Source of the DNA: Pseudomonas sp. FP453
GTDB taxonomy: Bacteria > Pseudomonadota > Gammaproteobacteria > Pseudomonadales > Pseudomonadaceae
Direction of reading: 5' to 3'
Assembly: GCF_030687495.1 (NCBI RefSeq)
Contig: NZ_CP117435.1
Coordinates: 3,848,501 to 3,912,500 of the forward strand
DNA: 64,000 nucleotides
A program made the position numbers and the translations under genes. Within the stretch, counting starts at the first letter, position 1. Each line of letters begins with the position of its first letter. Positions 47,160 to 57,082 of this stretch are shown here, in pieces. The notes under the pieces are model-generated. The model saw nothing but the letters and a program-made list of their open reading frames with translations, had not been told where the DNA came from and searched no databases.

Positions 47160-47935
47160 TCGGTGTACATATCCGTTTTTTGGGTAACGGCCACCTAGGG
47201 TTCCGCCCTTACGGCGGCTCACTTTGGAAAAGCCCCAAAGTAAGCAAAACGCTCTTGCCCCAACACTCGGCACCTCGCCCAGGCTCGGTGTGCCCGTAAT
47301 CCGACATGGATTTGGGGGGCCGCCGCCACGCGCCATCCATGGCGCGGGGCGGCTAAACCGGCATCCCTGCCGGTTTACCCCCCAAATCCATGCCGAATTC
47401 CGGCCAGCGTGTTTAACGGGGCGCCTAAGATCAAAATCAAAAGCAAAGCGAGGCGGCCTAGTAGCCGACCTGATCGGTGAAGCGTGCGCGTTCCCCTGTG
47501 GGAGCTGGCTTGCCTGCGATGGCATCAACTGGGTTTGTCTGATGTACCGAGGTGTCTGCATCGCAGGCAAGCCAGCTCCCACAGTTGCCGGTTCCCACAG
47601 TTAAATGGTGAACGACAAGACAAATACCGGTCGGCTCTAAGGCCGCCGCGCTCTGGCTTTTGATCTTACTTGCCCCGTCAAACACGCTGGCCGAACGCAG
47701 GCTTGAATCCGTGGGCAACCCGGCAGGACGCCGGGTTAGCCGCACTGGGCCATGGATGGCCCATTGCGGCGGCCCACGGATTCAAGCCTGCGTTCGGGCA
47801 CACCGAGCCTAGGCGAGGTGCCGAGTGTTGGGGCAAGAGCCCTTTGCTTACTTTGGGGCTTTTCCAAAGTGAGCCGCCGTAAGGGCGGAACCCTAGGTGG
47901 CCGTTACCCAAAAAACGGATATGTACACCACTACT
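47160..47935. repeat. Large nested inverted repeat with a REP doublet at its centre
   Basis: About 135 bp at 47163-47297 (CCGTTTTTTGGGTAACGGCC ... GGCTCGGTGTGCCCG) recur inverted at about 47800-47932. Inside, each side has its own smaller palindrome: left with GGATTTGGGGG/CCCCCAAATCC arms around GCGCCATCCATGGCGC; right with CGAACGCAGGCTTGAATCC arms around GGGCCATGGATGGCCC. A second inverted pair (GGCCAGCGTGTTTaACGGGGC) sits at about 47402 and 47672-47697. The REP doublet is at the middle. Open frames here (up to 141 codons) are repeats in translation, not genes. Confidence 0.85.
47497..47583. repeat. REP doublet inside the large inverted repeat
   Basis: Inverted GTGGGAGCTGGCTTGCC pair at the symmetry centre of the 47160-47935 structure. 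Confidence 0.9.
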
Positions 47936-47944
47936 CCAGGGCCC

Positions 47945-49423
47945 TCAAATCCACCCCAACCAACTCCAATAAGTCGCGGCAAACACCAACATCAACCCAT
48001 ACCCAATCAGCGTCACCAAAATCCCCACCTTGGCAAACTGCCGCGCCGTAAACGTCCCAGTCCCCAAACACACCATATTCTGCGGTGCATTGATCGGCAG
48101 GATAAACCCGTAGCTCATCACAAACCCCAACAGCATGGTCATGCCCAACCGGCTGAAATCCCCCGGCAAGGTCTGCAACACCGCAATCAGGATCGGCAAC
48201 AACGCCGAGGTCAACGCCGTAGCACTGGCAAACCCCAAGTGGATCAGAATCAAGAACGCCCCCAGGATCGCAAACACCCCCAACGGCCCCACCTGATCCA
48301 ACCCGGTATGCGCCACCACCGTAGCCCCCAGCCACTGCCCAGCCTGGGTAGTAAGCAGCGCCGTCCCCAGGCTGATACCCACACCAAACACAATCACCGT
48401 GCCCCACGGAATCCGCGACTGCACATCCTTCCAGGTCATCACGCCAAGCCCCGGCAACAGCAGGAACACCAACCCGGCGTAGGTGGTCGAGGTAGTGTCG
48501 AAGTTATGCAGGCGCCCTTCCGTGGCCCAGGCCAGCAGCAACACTACCGACACGCCCAGCAGGCGCTTCTGCGGCCCGGTCATGGGACCGATGTCCACCA
48601 ATGATTGGGCCACCGCCTCTTTACCGCCGGGGATGCTATCGGTCTCCGGCGGCAGCAGCTTGAGCACCAGAAACAGCAACACCGCCGACATGATCAACGC
48701 CCACGGCGCGCCCGCGATCAGCCAGTCGATCCACGACACGCGCTGGCCGAGCATCTTGTCCATAAAGCCGACGGTCAGCAGGTTCTGCGCGGCGGCGGTC
48801 TGGATGCCAACGTTCCAGATGCTGGTGCCCTGGGCCACGACGATCATGATGCCGGCGGCGATGTTCGAGCGCTTGTCGACGCCAAACGCCGCGATCACGC
48901 CCATCATGATCGGCACCACACAGGCACTGCGCGCCGTGGCGCTGGGCACGACAAGGCTGAGCAGAATGGTCACGGCAATCGCCCCCAGCAGGATGCGCCG
49001 GGTGCTGGTGCCGACCCGGCTCAACGTCACCAGGGCAATGCGCCGGTCGAGGCCGGTATGGGTCATGGCCGCCGCGATAAACAGCGCGCCCGCCACCAGC
49101 GCCAGCGCCGGGTTGGAAAACCCGGTCAACGCCATGCTGATGGCCGGGCTGGTGCCGATCAGATGTGTGGGGTCTTGTAGCGACGGCGCCGTGCCCAGCA
49201 GGAACGCCATCAGGGAAGTGATCATGATCGCGCTGGCTTCATAGGACACCGCCTCGGTGATCCACACCACCACGGCAAACGCGAGAATCGCCAGCATGCG
49301 ATGCCCGGCCACCGGCAAATCGGCGGGCAGCGGCAACAGCAGCACTCCGGCCATCACCAGTACGGCGACGACCAGGCCCAGGGGGAGTTTGAAGGATGGG
49401 GCGGTTGTTGCGGGGGCGTTCAT
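47945..49423 (-). CDS. DASS (SLC13) family divalent anion:Na+ symporter
   Basis: 492 residues from the ATG at 49421-49423 with GGAG upstream. About 12 membrane segments; SATARSACVVPIMMGVIAAFG and the C-terminal SYGFILPINAPQNMVCLGTG are the SxTAR-type and (S/N)NT-type signatures of DASS carriers. Likely cargo is a dicarboxylate, tricarboxylate or sulfate; the sequence does not decide. Alone on its strand between repeats. A 33-residue extension to 49522 has no RBS. Confidence 0.88.
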   Translation of the reverse strand: MNAPATTAPSFKLPLGLVVAVLVMAGVLLLPLPADLPVAGHRMLAILAFAVVVWITEAVSYEASAIMITSLMAFLLGTAPSLQDPTHLIGTSPAISMALTGFSNPALALVAGALFIAAAMTHTGLDRRIALVTLSRVGTSTRRILLGAIAVTILLSLVVPSATARSACVVPIMMGVIAAFGVDKRSNIAAGIMIVVAQGTSIWNVGIQTAAAQNLLTVGFMDKMLGQRVSWIDWLIAGAPWALIMSAVLLFLVLKLLPPETDSIPGGKEAVAQSLVDIGPMTGPQKRLLGVSVVLLLAWATEGRLHNFDTTSTTYAGLVFLLLPGLGVMTWKDVQSRIPWGTVIVFGVGISLGTALLTTQAGQWLGATVVAHTGLDQVGPLGVFAILGAFLILIHLGFASATALTSALLPILIAVLQTLPGDFSRLGMTMLLGFVMSYGFILPINAPQNMVCLGTGTFTARQFAKVGILVTLIGYGLMLVFAATYWSWLGWI

Positions 49424-49531
49424 GGTGGGCTCCGTCAGCCTTTGAATCAGGCGGCAAGCATGGCGCAAATTGCCGCACTCCGTGTTGACGGGTATCAATC
49501 GCTCCCATTCTGAACCTGACACACATCCAAC

Positions 49532-49620
49532 TGTGGGAGCGGGCTTGCCCGCGATGGCGGCGGTTCAGTCAATGAAAGGGTGACTGATACACCGCCATCG
49601 CAGGCAAGCCAGCTCCCACA
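49532..49620. repeat. REP doublet, mixed types
   Basis: Left arm GTGGGAGCGGGCTTGCCCGC, right arm CAAGCCAGCTCCCAC; between the DASS transporter and the hybrid kinase. Confidence 0.88.
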
Positions 49621-49652
49621 GGGATTGGGTTTACACAGCAAGATCTGCGGAT

Positions 49653-51023
49653 TCAGCTGAGCAGTTGGCTCAGTACAGCCCGGAGCTTCCCGGGCTTGAC
49701 CGGCTTGTTCAGCAACGGCGCTTCCAGCCGGCGCAAGGCACGGCGGCACTGGTCGGTGCGGTCCGCAGTGATGATCACCGCAGGGATGTTGCAGGCGAAG
49801 TGCTCACGCAGATGCTTGACCACCGCACAGCCCACCACCCCGTGATCGAGGTGATAGTCCGCAAGGATCAGCTCCGGCACCCTGCCCTGCAACGCCGCCA
49901 GCGCGCCCGCCTGGTCGGTGGCGGTGAGCACTTCGCAGCCCCACTGCTCGAGCAGCGCGCTCATGCTTTCGAGGATGCTGACTTCGTTGTCGATCACCAG
50001 CAAACGCCGGCCCGGCAGCGGGTTGCCGGTGCTCGGTTGCGCCGGCAGTTGGCTGATCGCCTCGGGCATCTCGGCGCTCAGCGGCACTTCGATGCTGAAC
50101 ATCGAGCCCCGCCCCGGCCAGGAGCGCACGGCAATCGGATAACCAAGGATCTCGGCAATCCGCTCGACAATCGCCAGGCCCAGCCCAACCCCCTTGCGAT
50201 CCGCCGCGCGGCCGACGTCGAGCTGGTTGAACTCGAGGAAGATCGCCTCCAGCCGGTCTGCCGCAATCCCGCGCCCGGTGTCCCACACCTCCAGGCGCAG
50301 GCAATCACCGCGACGTCGCGCCCCCAGCAGGATGCAGCCCTCATCGGTGTAGCGGCAGGCATTGCTGAGAAAGTTGCGCAGGATCCGCGTTAACAGCCGC
50401 AGGTCCGTGCGCACCGCGTAATGCCCGGTGTGCACCCGCAGATTCAACCCGGCCGCCTGGGCCACCGACTGGAACTCCGAGACCAGCGGCGCAAACACTT
50501 CATCCAGGCGATACAGGGCCACATCTGGCTTGACCGCCGCTTGGTCGAGTCGCGAGATATCCAGCAAATCGGTGAGCAAGTCCTCGGCGCCTTCCAGCGC
50601 CTGATGCGTGCGCTCCACCAGCACCTGTTCGACGCTGGGCAACTGGCGCTCACGCAAGGTGGCGATCAACAGGCGCGCGGCATTCAGCGGTTGCAGCAGG
50701 TCGTGGCTGGCGGCCGCAAGGTATTTGTCCTTGCTGCGGTTGGCGGCCTGGGCGGCGTCACGGGCGTCGCGCAGGTCCTGTTCGATCTGCTCACGCTGGG
50801 CGATCTGCTGTTGCAGATTGTGGTTGGCCTCCAGCAGTTCGTCGGTGCGCGCGGCGACGCGCTGCTCCAGCTCGTCGTTGAGGCGGATATAGCGCTTGCG
50901 CTCGGCCTCCAGTTCATCCAGCCGCGCGGTCAGTTCCGGGTAATGGCTCTTGCGCGCCGACTGGTCGCCCAGCCCCAGCAGCGCCGACAGTGCGCGCTGC
51001 GGGTCGTCAGAGTGCTTCGCCAT
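49653..51023 (-). CDS. Soluble hybrid histidine kinase (ErcS'-like) of the alcohol oxidation locus
   Basis: 456 residues from the ATG at 51021-51023, overlapping the Fe-ADH stop by 17 nt. No membrane segment or sensor domain: a coiled coil (about 25-100) leads to HisKA (AAASHDLLQPLNAARLL, phospho-His), a HATPase domain (NFLSNACRYTDEG, DTGRGIAADRL) and a C-terminal receiver (ILADYHLDHG with the acceptor Asp). The position beside an ErcA-like Fe-ADH matches the P. aeruginosa ErcS' and P. putida PP_2683 arrangement. Role in alcohol signalling by context; the longer frame to 51164 runs inside the neighbour. Confidence 0.88.
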   Translation of the reverse strand: MAKHSDDPQRALSALLGLGDQSARKSHYPELTARLDELEAERKRYIRLNDELEQRVAARTDELLEANHNLQQQIAQREQIEQDLRDARDAAQAANRSKDKYLAAASHDLLQPLNAARLLIATLRERQLPSVEQVLVERTHQALEGAEDLLTDLLDISRLDQAAVKPDVALYRLDEVFAPLVSEFQSVAQAAGLNLRVHTGHYAVRTDLRLLTRILRNFLSNACRYTDEGCILLGARRRGDCLRLEVWDTGRGIAADRLEAIFLEFNQLDVGRAADRKGVGLGLAIVERIAEILGYPIAVRSWPGRGSMFSIEVPLSAEMPEAISQLPAQPSTGNPLPGRRLLVIDNEVSILESMSALLEQWGCEVLTATDQAGALAALQGRVPELILADYHLDHGVVGCAVVKHLREHFACNIPAVIITADRTDQCRRALRRLEAPLLNKPVKPGKLRAVLSQLLS

Positions 51024-52170
51024 AGACGACCTCGACGTCACGCTGGCTCGACGCGCGCGGGTTGGTGAGGATGCACGGGTCATCCATCGCATGCTCGGAC
51101 AGGAACGGAATGTCCGCCACACGCACCCCATGCAGACCAAGGGTTTCATGGAAGCCAATCGCATGCTTCAACGCGATCAGATGGTCCACCAGACGCCCGC
51201 AGATCTGCCGGTGATTGAGGCCGCGACAGTCGATGCCAAACGTCTCGGCAATCACCTTGAAACGCTCCGGCGCCGAGCTGTAGTTGAACGCCACCACATG
51301 CTCCACCAACACGGCGTTGCACAATCCATGGGGCAGATCGAGGAAGCCGCCGAGGCTGTGGGACATCGCATGCACCGCGCCCAGGATCGCATTGGAGAAC
51401 GCCAGCCCGGCCTGCATGCTGCCGAGCATGATCTTCTCGCGCAGGGCAATGTCCGTGGGGTTGGCGATCATCTGCACCAGATTACCGTTGATCAGGCGCA
51501 TCGCTTCCAGCGCATGGGGATCGGTCAGCGGGCCGTGGCCGGTGGAAACAAACGCCTCAATGGCATGCACCAGCGCGTCGATGCCGGTACAGGCGGACAG
51601 GAACGGGTCCATGCTCGCCGTGGTTTCCGGGTCGATCAGCGACACATCCGGCACCACCGCCTTGCTGACGATGGAGAATTTCATGCGTTCCTGCTGGTTG
51701 GAGATGATCACGAATTGCGAGACATCCGCCGAAGTGCCGGCTGTGGTGGGGATCAGGATCAGCGGCGGGCTGGGCACGCGAATGGTGTCCACGCCCTCGA
51801 ATTCAAGGATGCTGCGCCCATGGGCGACCACAATGCCGATGGCCTTGCCGCAGTCCATCGGGCTGCCGCCGCCGATGGCGACGATCACATCACAGTGGTT
51901 TTCACGGTACACCTCGGCGCCGGTCATCACTTCCTCAACCCGAGGGTTGGGCGACACGGCGGAGTACAGGCAGTAGTCGATGCCGATGGCTTGCAGGCTG
52001 GCTTCCACATCGGCGACCCAACCGGCGGCGATCACCCCGGGGTCGCTGACCACCAGCACCTTGCGCGCGCCGAAGGTCTTCGCGTAATTGCCGACGTTGT
52101 GCCGGCAGCCGGCGCCAAAGATGATTTCAGGAGAGACGAATTTACGCAGGAGGCTCAGGTTTGGGCTCAT
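51007..52170 (-). CDS. ercA: Iron-containing alcohol dehydrogenase (ErcA-like)
   Basis: 387 residues of the group III Fe-ADH family. NAD site GGGSPMDCGKAIG; metal ligands in HAMSHSLGGFLDLPHGLCNAVL and the preceding DPETTASMD. In P. aeruginosa the orthologous gene is part of the ethanol-oxidation regulatory circuit with ErcS/ErcS', and its product is thought to influence signalling rather than bulk oxidation. It overlaps the kinase gene, so the two are co-translated. Confidence 0.9.
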   Translation of the reverse strand: MSPNLSLLRKFVSPEIIFGAGCRHNVGNYAKTFGARKVLVVSDPGVIAAGWVADVEASLQAIGIDYCLYSAVSPNPRVEEVMTGAEVYRENHCDVIVAIGGGSPMDCGKAIGIVVAHGRSILEFEGVDTIRVPSPPLILIPTTAGTSADVSQFVIISNQQERMKFSIVSKAVVPDVSLIDPETTASMDPFLSACTGIDALVHAIEAFVSTGHGPLTDPHALEAMRLINGNLVQMIANPTDIALREKIMLGSMQAGLAFSNAILGAVHAMSHSLGGFLDLPHGLCNAVLVEHVVAFNYSSAPERFKVIAETFGIDCRGLNHRQICGRLVDHLIALKHAIGFHETLGLHGVRVADIPFLSEHAMDDPCILTNPRASSQRDVEVVYGEAL

Positions 52171-52269
52171 TGGAAAGCCTGTTCTTATTATTTTGGAAGA
52201 ATGCGCTCCACACTAACCGATCCTTGGGCGATTGCAATCAGACCAAAGAGTCATCTTCCATGCAGCACC

Positions 52270-52288
52270 GGCCAGCACGAGGCTGGCC
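52270..52288 (-). terminator. Hairpin downstream of pqqA
   Basis: GGCCAGC/GCTGGCC stem 10 bp after the pqqA stop, without a T run. More likely an RNA-stabilising or processing element than a full terminator. Confidence 0.4.
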
Positions 52289-52298
52289 GGAGGGTCGA

Positions 52299-52370
52299 TC
52301 AACGGCTGGCGAAGTACATGGTCACTTCAAAGCCGATACGCAGGTCGGTAAACGCGGGTTTTTTCCACAT
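52299..52370 (-). CDS. pqqA: PQQ precursor peptide PqqA (second, orphan copy)
   Basis: 23 residues, ATG at 52368-52370 with GAGGAA upstream. Starts [11 protein letters not shown] and ends [11 protein letters not shown]; Glu15 and Tyr19, the residues that are cross-linked to become PQQ, are in the invariant E-V-T-M-Y arrangement. No pqqBCDEF genes occur nearby, so it feeds a biosynthetic operon elsewhere. In P. putida a second pqqA sits at the same place, between the Fe-ADH and aldehyde dehydrogenase genes. It would raise precursor supply when the PQQ dehydrogenases are induced. Confidence 0.95.
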   Translation of the reverse strand: MWKKPAFTDLRIGFEVTMYFASR

Positions 52371-52498
52371 GGGGCGTTCCTCTTGTTGTGCCGGGAGATT
52401 CCGGTTGGGTCATTAATGCATGGGGGGCCGGGGGGGCGAATGCTACTTTCGAAGGAGTTGGCGCAGTGCAATGGTCTCAGACACACAGGGATCCAAAT

Positions 52499-52585
52499 GT
52501 GGGAGCTGGCTTGCCTGCGATAGCGGTGGGTCAGCTACAAACTTGTAACTGATACACCGCCATCGCAGGCAAGCCAGCTCCCACA
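52499..52585. repeat. REP doublet
   Basis: Inverted GTGGGAGCTGGCTTGCC pair between the aldehyde dehydrogenase gene and pqqA. Confidence 0.9.
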
Positions 52586-52611
52586 GGGGATTGCATTTCA
52601 AGTCTGCAGGG

Positions 52612-54132
52612 TTAGAAGAAGCCCAGCGGATTGATGTCGTAGCTCACCAGCAGGTTCTTGGTCTGCTGGTAATGATCCAGCATCATCTTGTGATTCTCAC
52701 GCCCCACCCCCGACTTCTTGTACCCCCCAAACGCCGCATGCGCCGGATACAGGTGATAGCAGTTGGTCCAAACACGCCCCGCCTTGATCGCCCGCCCCAT
52801 GCGATAAGCACGGTTGATATCACGTGTCCACAACCCAGCACCCAAGCCAAACTCGCTATCGTTGGCAATCGCCAGCGCTTCAGCTTCATCCTTGAACGTA
52901 GTCACCCCCACCACCGGCCCGAAGATCTCCTCCTGGAACACACGCATTTTGTTGTGCCCCTTGAGCAACGTCGGCTGGATGTAATAGCCGCTGGACAAAT
53001 CACCCTCCAGACGCTCTGCCGCACCGCCAGTGAGCAACACCGCACCCTCTTCCTGGGCAATTTTCAGGTACGAGAGAATCTTGTCGAACTGCTGCTCGGA
53101 CGCCTGCGCCCCAACCATGGTTTCCGTGTCCAGCGGATTGCCGCGCTTGATCTTGACGATCTTCTTCATCACCTCGGCCATGAACGCATCGTAGATCGAC
53201 TCCTGCACCAGCGCCCGCGACGGGCAGGTGCACACTTCGCCCTGGTTGAAGAACGCCAATACCAAACCTTCGGCAGCCTTTTCGATGAACGCAGGCTCGG
53301 CCTGCATGATGTCTTCGAAGAAGATGTTCGGCGACTTGCCGCCCAGTTCCACGGTGGACGGAATGATGTTCTCGGCCGCCGCATGCATGATGTGCGCGCC
53401 CACCGGGGTAGAACCGGTGAAGGCGATCTTGGCGATGCGCTTGCTGGTGGCCAACGCCTCCCCCGCTTCGCGGCCAAAGCCTTGCACGATGTTCAGCACG
53501 CCCGGTGGCAGCAAATCATTGATCAGCTCGGCAAACACCATGATCGACAGCGGCGTCTGCTCTGCGGGCTTGAGCACGATGCAGTTACCCGCGGCCAGCG
53601 CCGGGGCGAGTTTCCACGCGGCCATCAGCAGCGGGAAGTTCCACGGGATGATCTGCCCGACCACACCCAGCGGCTCATGGAAGTGATAGGCCGCGGTCAG
53701 TTCGTTGATCTCGGCGGCGCCGCCTTCCTGGGCACGGATGCAGCCGGCGAAGTAGCGGAAGTGGTCAGCGGCCAGGGGCACGTCGGCGTTGAGGGTTTCG
53801 CGCACGGCCTTGCCGTTGTCCCAGGTTTCGGCGACGGCCAGCACTTCGAGATTCTGCTCGATGCGGTCGGCGATTTTCAGCAGCACCAGGGAGCGGTCCT
53901 GGGCGCTGGTCTTGCCCCAGGCATCGGCGGCGGCGTGGGCGGCGTCGAGGGCTTTTTCGATGTCGGCGGCGCTGGAACGCGGGAACTCGGCGATGACTTC
54001 GCCGGTGACCGGCGAGGTGTTGGTGAAGTAGTTGCCATCGATCGGTGCGACAAACTCACCGCCGATGTAGTTGCCGTAGCGCGCCTTGAAGCTGACGATG
54101 GCGCCAGGGGTGCCGGGTTGTGCGTAGATCAT
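52612..54132 (-). CDS. pedI: NAD-dependent aldehyde dehydrogenase (ExaC/PedI-like)
   Basis: 506 residues. The catalytic Cys lies in [17 protein letters not shown], the Glu in [13 protein letters not shown], and the NAD site in [12 protein letters not shown]. The typical acetaldehyde dehydrogenase start [19 protein letters not shown] (split [11 protein letters not shown] / NYIGGEFV) is present. It oxidises the acetaldehyde and other aldehydes made by PedE/PedH in the periplasm after they enter the cell. Same strand as pedH, with a 121-bp gap. Confidence 0.93.
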   Translation of the reverse strand: MIYAQPGTPGAIVSFKARYGNYIGGEFVAPIDGNYFTNTSPVTGEVIAEFPRSSAADIEKALDAAHAAADAWGKTSAQDRSLVLLKIADRIEQNLEVLAVAETWDNGKAVRETLNADVPLAADHFRYFAGCIRAQEGGAAEINELTAAYHFHEPLGVVGQIIPWNFPLLMAAWKLAPALAAGNCIVLKPAEQTPLSIMVFAELINDLLPPGVLNIVQGFGREAGEALATSKRIAKIAFTGSTPVGAHIMHAAAENIIPSTVELGGKSPNIFFEDIMQAEPAFIEKAAEGLVLAFFNQGEVCTCPSRALVQESIYDAFMAEVMKKIVKIKRGNPLDTETMVGAQASEQQFDKILSYLKIAQEEGAVLLTGGAAERLEGDLSSGYYIQPTLLKGHNKMRVFQEEIFGPVVGVTTFKDEAEALAIANDSEFGLGAGLWTRDINRAYRMGRAIKAGRVWTNCYHLYPAHAAFGGYKKSGVGRENHKMMLDHYQQTKNLLVSYDINPLGFF

Positions 54133-54253
54133 GGTGAGGCCTCTGTCGGGGTCCGGGCCTGTCGGTCAACAGGCGATGAGCCGATAGTAAAGAGCCCCCG
54201 CTGCCGGGCGTATGCGCCGTTGGCAGGGGGGCTATGGTCATTTGGTCGTAGAA

Positions 54254-56029
54254 CTAGTGCTTGGCCACCAGCTCCTTGGGCAACTTGAAGGTCCAGAGCA
54301 TGCCGCCCTGGTTGAAGTCCTTGACGCGCTTGGCCACTTCACCGCCCCACAGCGGCACCGCGCCGCCCCAGCCGGAGACCACCGAGACGTATTGCTCGCC
54401 ATCCATGTCCCAGGTCACGGGCGAACCGAGTACGCCGGAACCGGTCTGGAATTCCCAGACCTTCTCGCCGGTCTTCGCATTGAACGCCTGCAGGAAGCCT
54501 TCCGGCGTGCCGGTAAACACCAGGTTGCCCTTGGTGGTCAGCACCCCGCCCCACAGCGGCGCAAAGTTTTTGTGGCGCCACACTTCCTTGCCGGTCTTCG
54601 GGTCGATGGCGCGCAGCACGCCGATGTAGTCCTCGTTCAGCGGCTTGATGGTGAAGCCCGCACCGAGGAACGCCGCGCCTTTCTTGTAGGCGATGCCTTC
54701 GTTCCAGATGTCCATGCCCCACTCGTTGGACGGTACGTAGAACAGCCCGGTGTCGCGGTTATAGGCCATCGGCATCCAGTTCTTCGCACCGAGGAACGCC
54801 GGCGCGACGAACACCGAAGTGCCCTTGGTTTCACTGCCCGGCGCACCGGGGCGGCTGGCTTCGTTGTAGATCGGCCGGCCGTTCTTATCCAGGCCGGTGG
54901 CCCAGGTGATCTTGTCCACGAACGGGAAGCCACGGATGAACTTGCCGTTGGTGCGGTCCAGCACGTAGAAGAAACCGTTGCGGTCGGCGGTGGCGGCGGC
55001 TTTGATTTCCTTGCCGCCCTCGCTGTAGTTGAACGAGATCAGTTCGTTCACGCCGTCAAAGTCCCAGCCGTCGTGGGGCGTGCTCTGGAAGTGCCACTTG
55101 ATGGTGCCGTCGTCCGGGTTCAGCGCCAGGCGCGAGGACGAATAGAGGTTGTCGCCCGGGCGCAGGTGCGAGTTCCACGGCGCCGGGTTGCCGGTGCCGA
55201 ACAGCAGCAGGTTGGTTTCCGGGTCGTAGTAGCCGCCCAGCCACGGCGCCGCGCCGCCGGTCTTCCACAGGTCGCCGGGCCAGGTCTTGCCCGCTTCGCC
55301 GCCGGAGATGCCGTTCTCCACCGCCTTGCCGTCCTTGTACACGTAGCCCATATGGCCTTCGACAGTCGGGCGGCTCCACAGCAAGTCGCCGTTTTTCGGG
55401 TCGTAGGCTTCGATCTTGCCGACCACGCCGAACTCGCCACCGGCCACGCCGGTGATCAGCTTGCCGTTGATCACCAGGGGCGCGGCGCTGATGGAGTAGC
55501 CTTCCTTGTGGTCGGCGACTTTCTTGCTCCACACCACTTTGCCGGTGTCCTTGTTCAGGGCCACCAGCTTGGCGTCGAGGGTGCCGAAGAACACCAGGTC
55601 GCCGTACAGCGCCACGCCCCGGTTGATCACGTCGCAGCACGGGCGGATGTCGTCGGGCAGGCGCGCGTCGTATTGCCAGAGTTTCCTGCCGGTGCGCGCA
55701 TCCACCGCAAACACCCGCGAATAGGAACCGGTGAGGTACATCACCCCGTCCTTGACCATCGGCTGCGCCTGCTGGCCGCGCTGTTTCTCGCCGCCAAAGG
55801 AAAACGCCCAGACCGGGCGCAGTTCCTTGACGTTGTCGACGTTCAGCGTGTCCAGCGGGCTGTAGCGCTGGCCCTGCACGCCGAGGCCGTTGGTGACGAT
55901 CTGCTCGGGATTTTTCGGGTCCTGGAGAATGTCCTGGTCGGTGACAGCGGCCAAGGCCTGGCCGGATAACAGGATGGCACCGAGCAACACACTCAAGGCG
56001 AAGGGTTGGCGGCGTGCGGGTTGGGTCAT
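54254..56029 (-). CDS. pedH: PQQ-dependent alcohol dehydrogenase, lanthanide type (PedH-like)
   Basis: 591 residues with a signal peptide ending GQALAAV. Eight-bladed quinoprotein propeller with repeated W-motifs ([18 protein letters not shown]). The adjacent-Cys disulfide is Cys131-Cys132 (RPCCDV). The catalytic loop reads WDFDGVNE: Asp323, plus a second acidic residue Asp325 that in known enzymes is needed for rare-earth ions. That marks it as the lanthanide enzyme, unlike the paralogue at 59426. Periplasmic; passes electrons to cytochrome c550. Has its own palindrome-bearing promoter region. Confidence 0.95.
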   Translation of the reverse strand: MTQPARRQPFALSVLLGAILLSGQALAAVTDQDILQDPKNPEQIVTNGLGVQGQRYSPLDTLNVDNVKELRPVWAFSFGGEKQRGQQAQPMVKDGVMYLTGSYSRVFAVDARTGRKLWQYDARLPDDIRPCCDVINRGVALYGDLVFFGTLDAKLVALNKDTGKVVWSKKVADHKEGYSISAAPLVINGKLITGVAGGEFGVVGKIEAYDPKNGDLLWSRPTVEGHMGYVYKDGKAVENGISGGEAGKTWPGDLWKTGGAAPWLGGYYDPETNLLLFGTGNPAPWNSHLRPGDNLYSSSRLALNPDDGTIKWHFQSTPHDGWDFDGVNELISFNYSEGGKEIKAAATADRNGFFYVLDRTNGKFIRGFPFVDKITWATGLDKNGRPIYNEASRPGAPGSETKGTSVFVAPAFLGAKNWMPMAYNRDTGLFYVPSNEWGMDIWNEGIAYKKGAAFLGAGFTIKPLNEDYIGVLRAIDPKTGKEVWRHKNFAPLWGGVLTTKGNLVFTGTPEGFLQAFNAKTGEKVWEFQTGSGVLGSPVTWDMDGEQYVSVVSGWGGAVPLWGGEVAKRVKDFNQGGMLWTFKLPKELVAKH

Positions 56030-56136
56030 GACGGCTACCTCTGCGGTTTTTTGTTATACCCGGGAAATTTTCCCGATCTGCTGCAGATTCTTGGGCGCAG
56101 GGGCAGTTGTCACAATTGACCGCAGTATCGAGTTTG
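56030..56136 (-). promoter_or_regulatory. pedH upstream region with CGGGAA..TTCCCG palindrome
   Basis: CGGGAAATTTTCCCG at 56061-56075 lies about 32 bp before the pedH start. A near copy (CGGGAAGTCTTCCCG) lies before pedE/pedF. About 117 bp before pedH, inside the end of the MBL gene, is CTACTAAGGAACTAG (minus strand), similar to an element at the same distance before pedF. Confidence 0.6.
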
Positions 56137-57066
56137 CTAGTTCCTTAGTAGCGGGTGCATCTGCGCGCGCTCGTAGCGCGGGTACAGGTGGCTGACGCTG
56201 CGGATCAGTTCGTAGCGGCTCAGGCTGATCGCGGCAAAGCGCTCGGGGATGGGGCTGCGGATCATCTCGGTCATGTCGCTGCCGTGGGCGGCGCCGTCGC
56301 GCAGCAATTGATCGAGCCAGGTCAGGTAGTCGCGCATCTGTTCGAACGGCTGCGCATCCGTGGCAATCGGGCCGTGACCGGGCACCACCAGGGTCCAGGG
56401 CAGACCTTGCAGGGTGGTGATGTCGGCCAGCCACGTGGCGATCCCCGGGCTGTTTGGCGTGGTCAGGGCGCGTTGGTAAAACACCAGGTCGCCGGCGAAC
56501 AGCACGCCGGTGCTCTGGTCGAGAATCGCCAGGTCGGCGCCGGTGTGGCCCGTCAGCGCCAGCAGACGCAAGTCGTGGTTGCCGAAGCTGCGCACGCCGG
56601 GTTCCAGCACCTCGCTGGGCAACACCACTTCGGTGCCGCGCATCCAGTCGCCGACCATGCGGTAGAGGTTTTCCGCCATGCTGTCGCCCTGCTCGTGCAG
56701 CAGCTTTGTGGTGTCGGCCAGGGCACCGATGGGCACGTCCTTGAACGCCTGGTTGCCCAAGGCATGGTCGGGGTGGTGATGGGTGAGCAAGACCTGGATC
56801 ACCGGCTTGGCGGTAACGCTGGCGATGGCCTGGCGCAGGGCTTCGCCGTAACGCCTGGACGGCCCGGTGTCGATCACCACCACGCCCGCGTCGGTGACAA
56901 TAAACGCGACATTGACGATGTTGCCGCCGTTGGCCTTGGCGAAATTGTCGGTGCTGCCTTCCAGCAGCCAGGTGCCTTCGGCGATCTGCCGGGGTTTGAG
57001 GGCGTAGTCCATCTCGGCCAGGGCGGGCAGGCACAGGCCCAGGCACAACAACAGTATCCAGCGCAT
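56137..57066 (-). CDS. Quinoprotein-associated metallo-beta-lactamase-fold hydrolase
   Basis: 309 residues from the ATG at 57064-57066 with AAGGAG upstream; signal peptide MRWILLLCLGLCLPALA. Zinc site THHHPDHALGNQAF, then LTGHTGADL and FAGDLVF and PGHGPI. Members next to PQQ dehydrogenases (P. putida PP_2678 position) are presumed periplasmic and of unknown substrate, perhaps lactones or thioesters formed during alcohol oxidation. Spaced 16 nt from the SoxYZ-like gene. Confidence 0.9.
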   Translation of the reverse strand: MRWILLLCLGLCLPALAEMDYALKPRQIAEGTWLLEGSTDNFAKANGGNIVNVAFIVTDAGVVVIDTGPSRRYGEALRQAIASVTAKPVIQVLLTHHHPDHALGNQAFKDVPIGALADTTKLLHEQGDSMAENLYRMVGDWMRGTEVVLPSEVLEPGVRSFGNHDLRLLALTGHTGADLAILDQSTGVLFAGDLVFYQRALTTPNSPGIATWLADITTLQGLPWTLVVPGHGPIATDAQPFEQMRDYLTWLDQLLRDGAAHGSDMTEMIRSPIPERFAAISLSRYELIRSVSHLYPRYERAQMHPLLRN

Positions 57067-57082
57067 GCCGCGCTCCTTCTGG

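Noticed and set aside
47157..48051. Several frames of 95-141 codons between the MFS and DASS genes
   Set aside because: They translate the inverted repeat and REP sequences and mirror each other; no RBS or family resemblance.
52591..54288. 565-codon plus-strand frame over the aldehyde dehydrogenase
   Set aside because: Shadow of the intact aldehyde dehydrogenase gene on the other strand.
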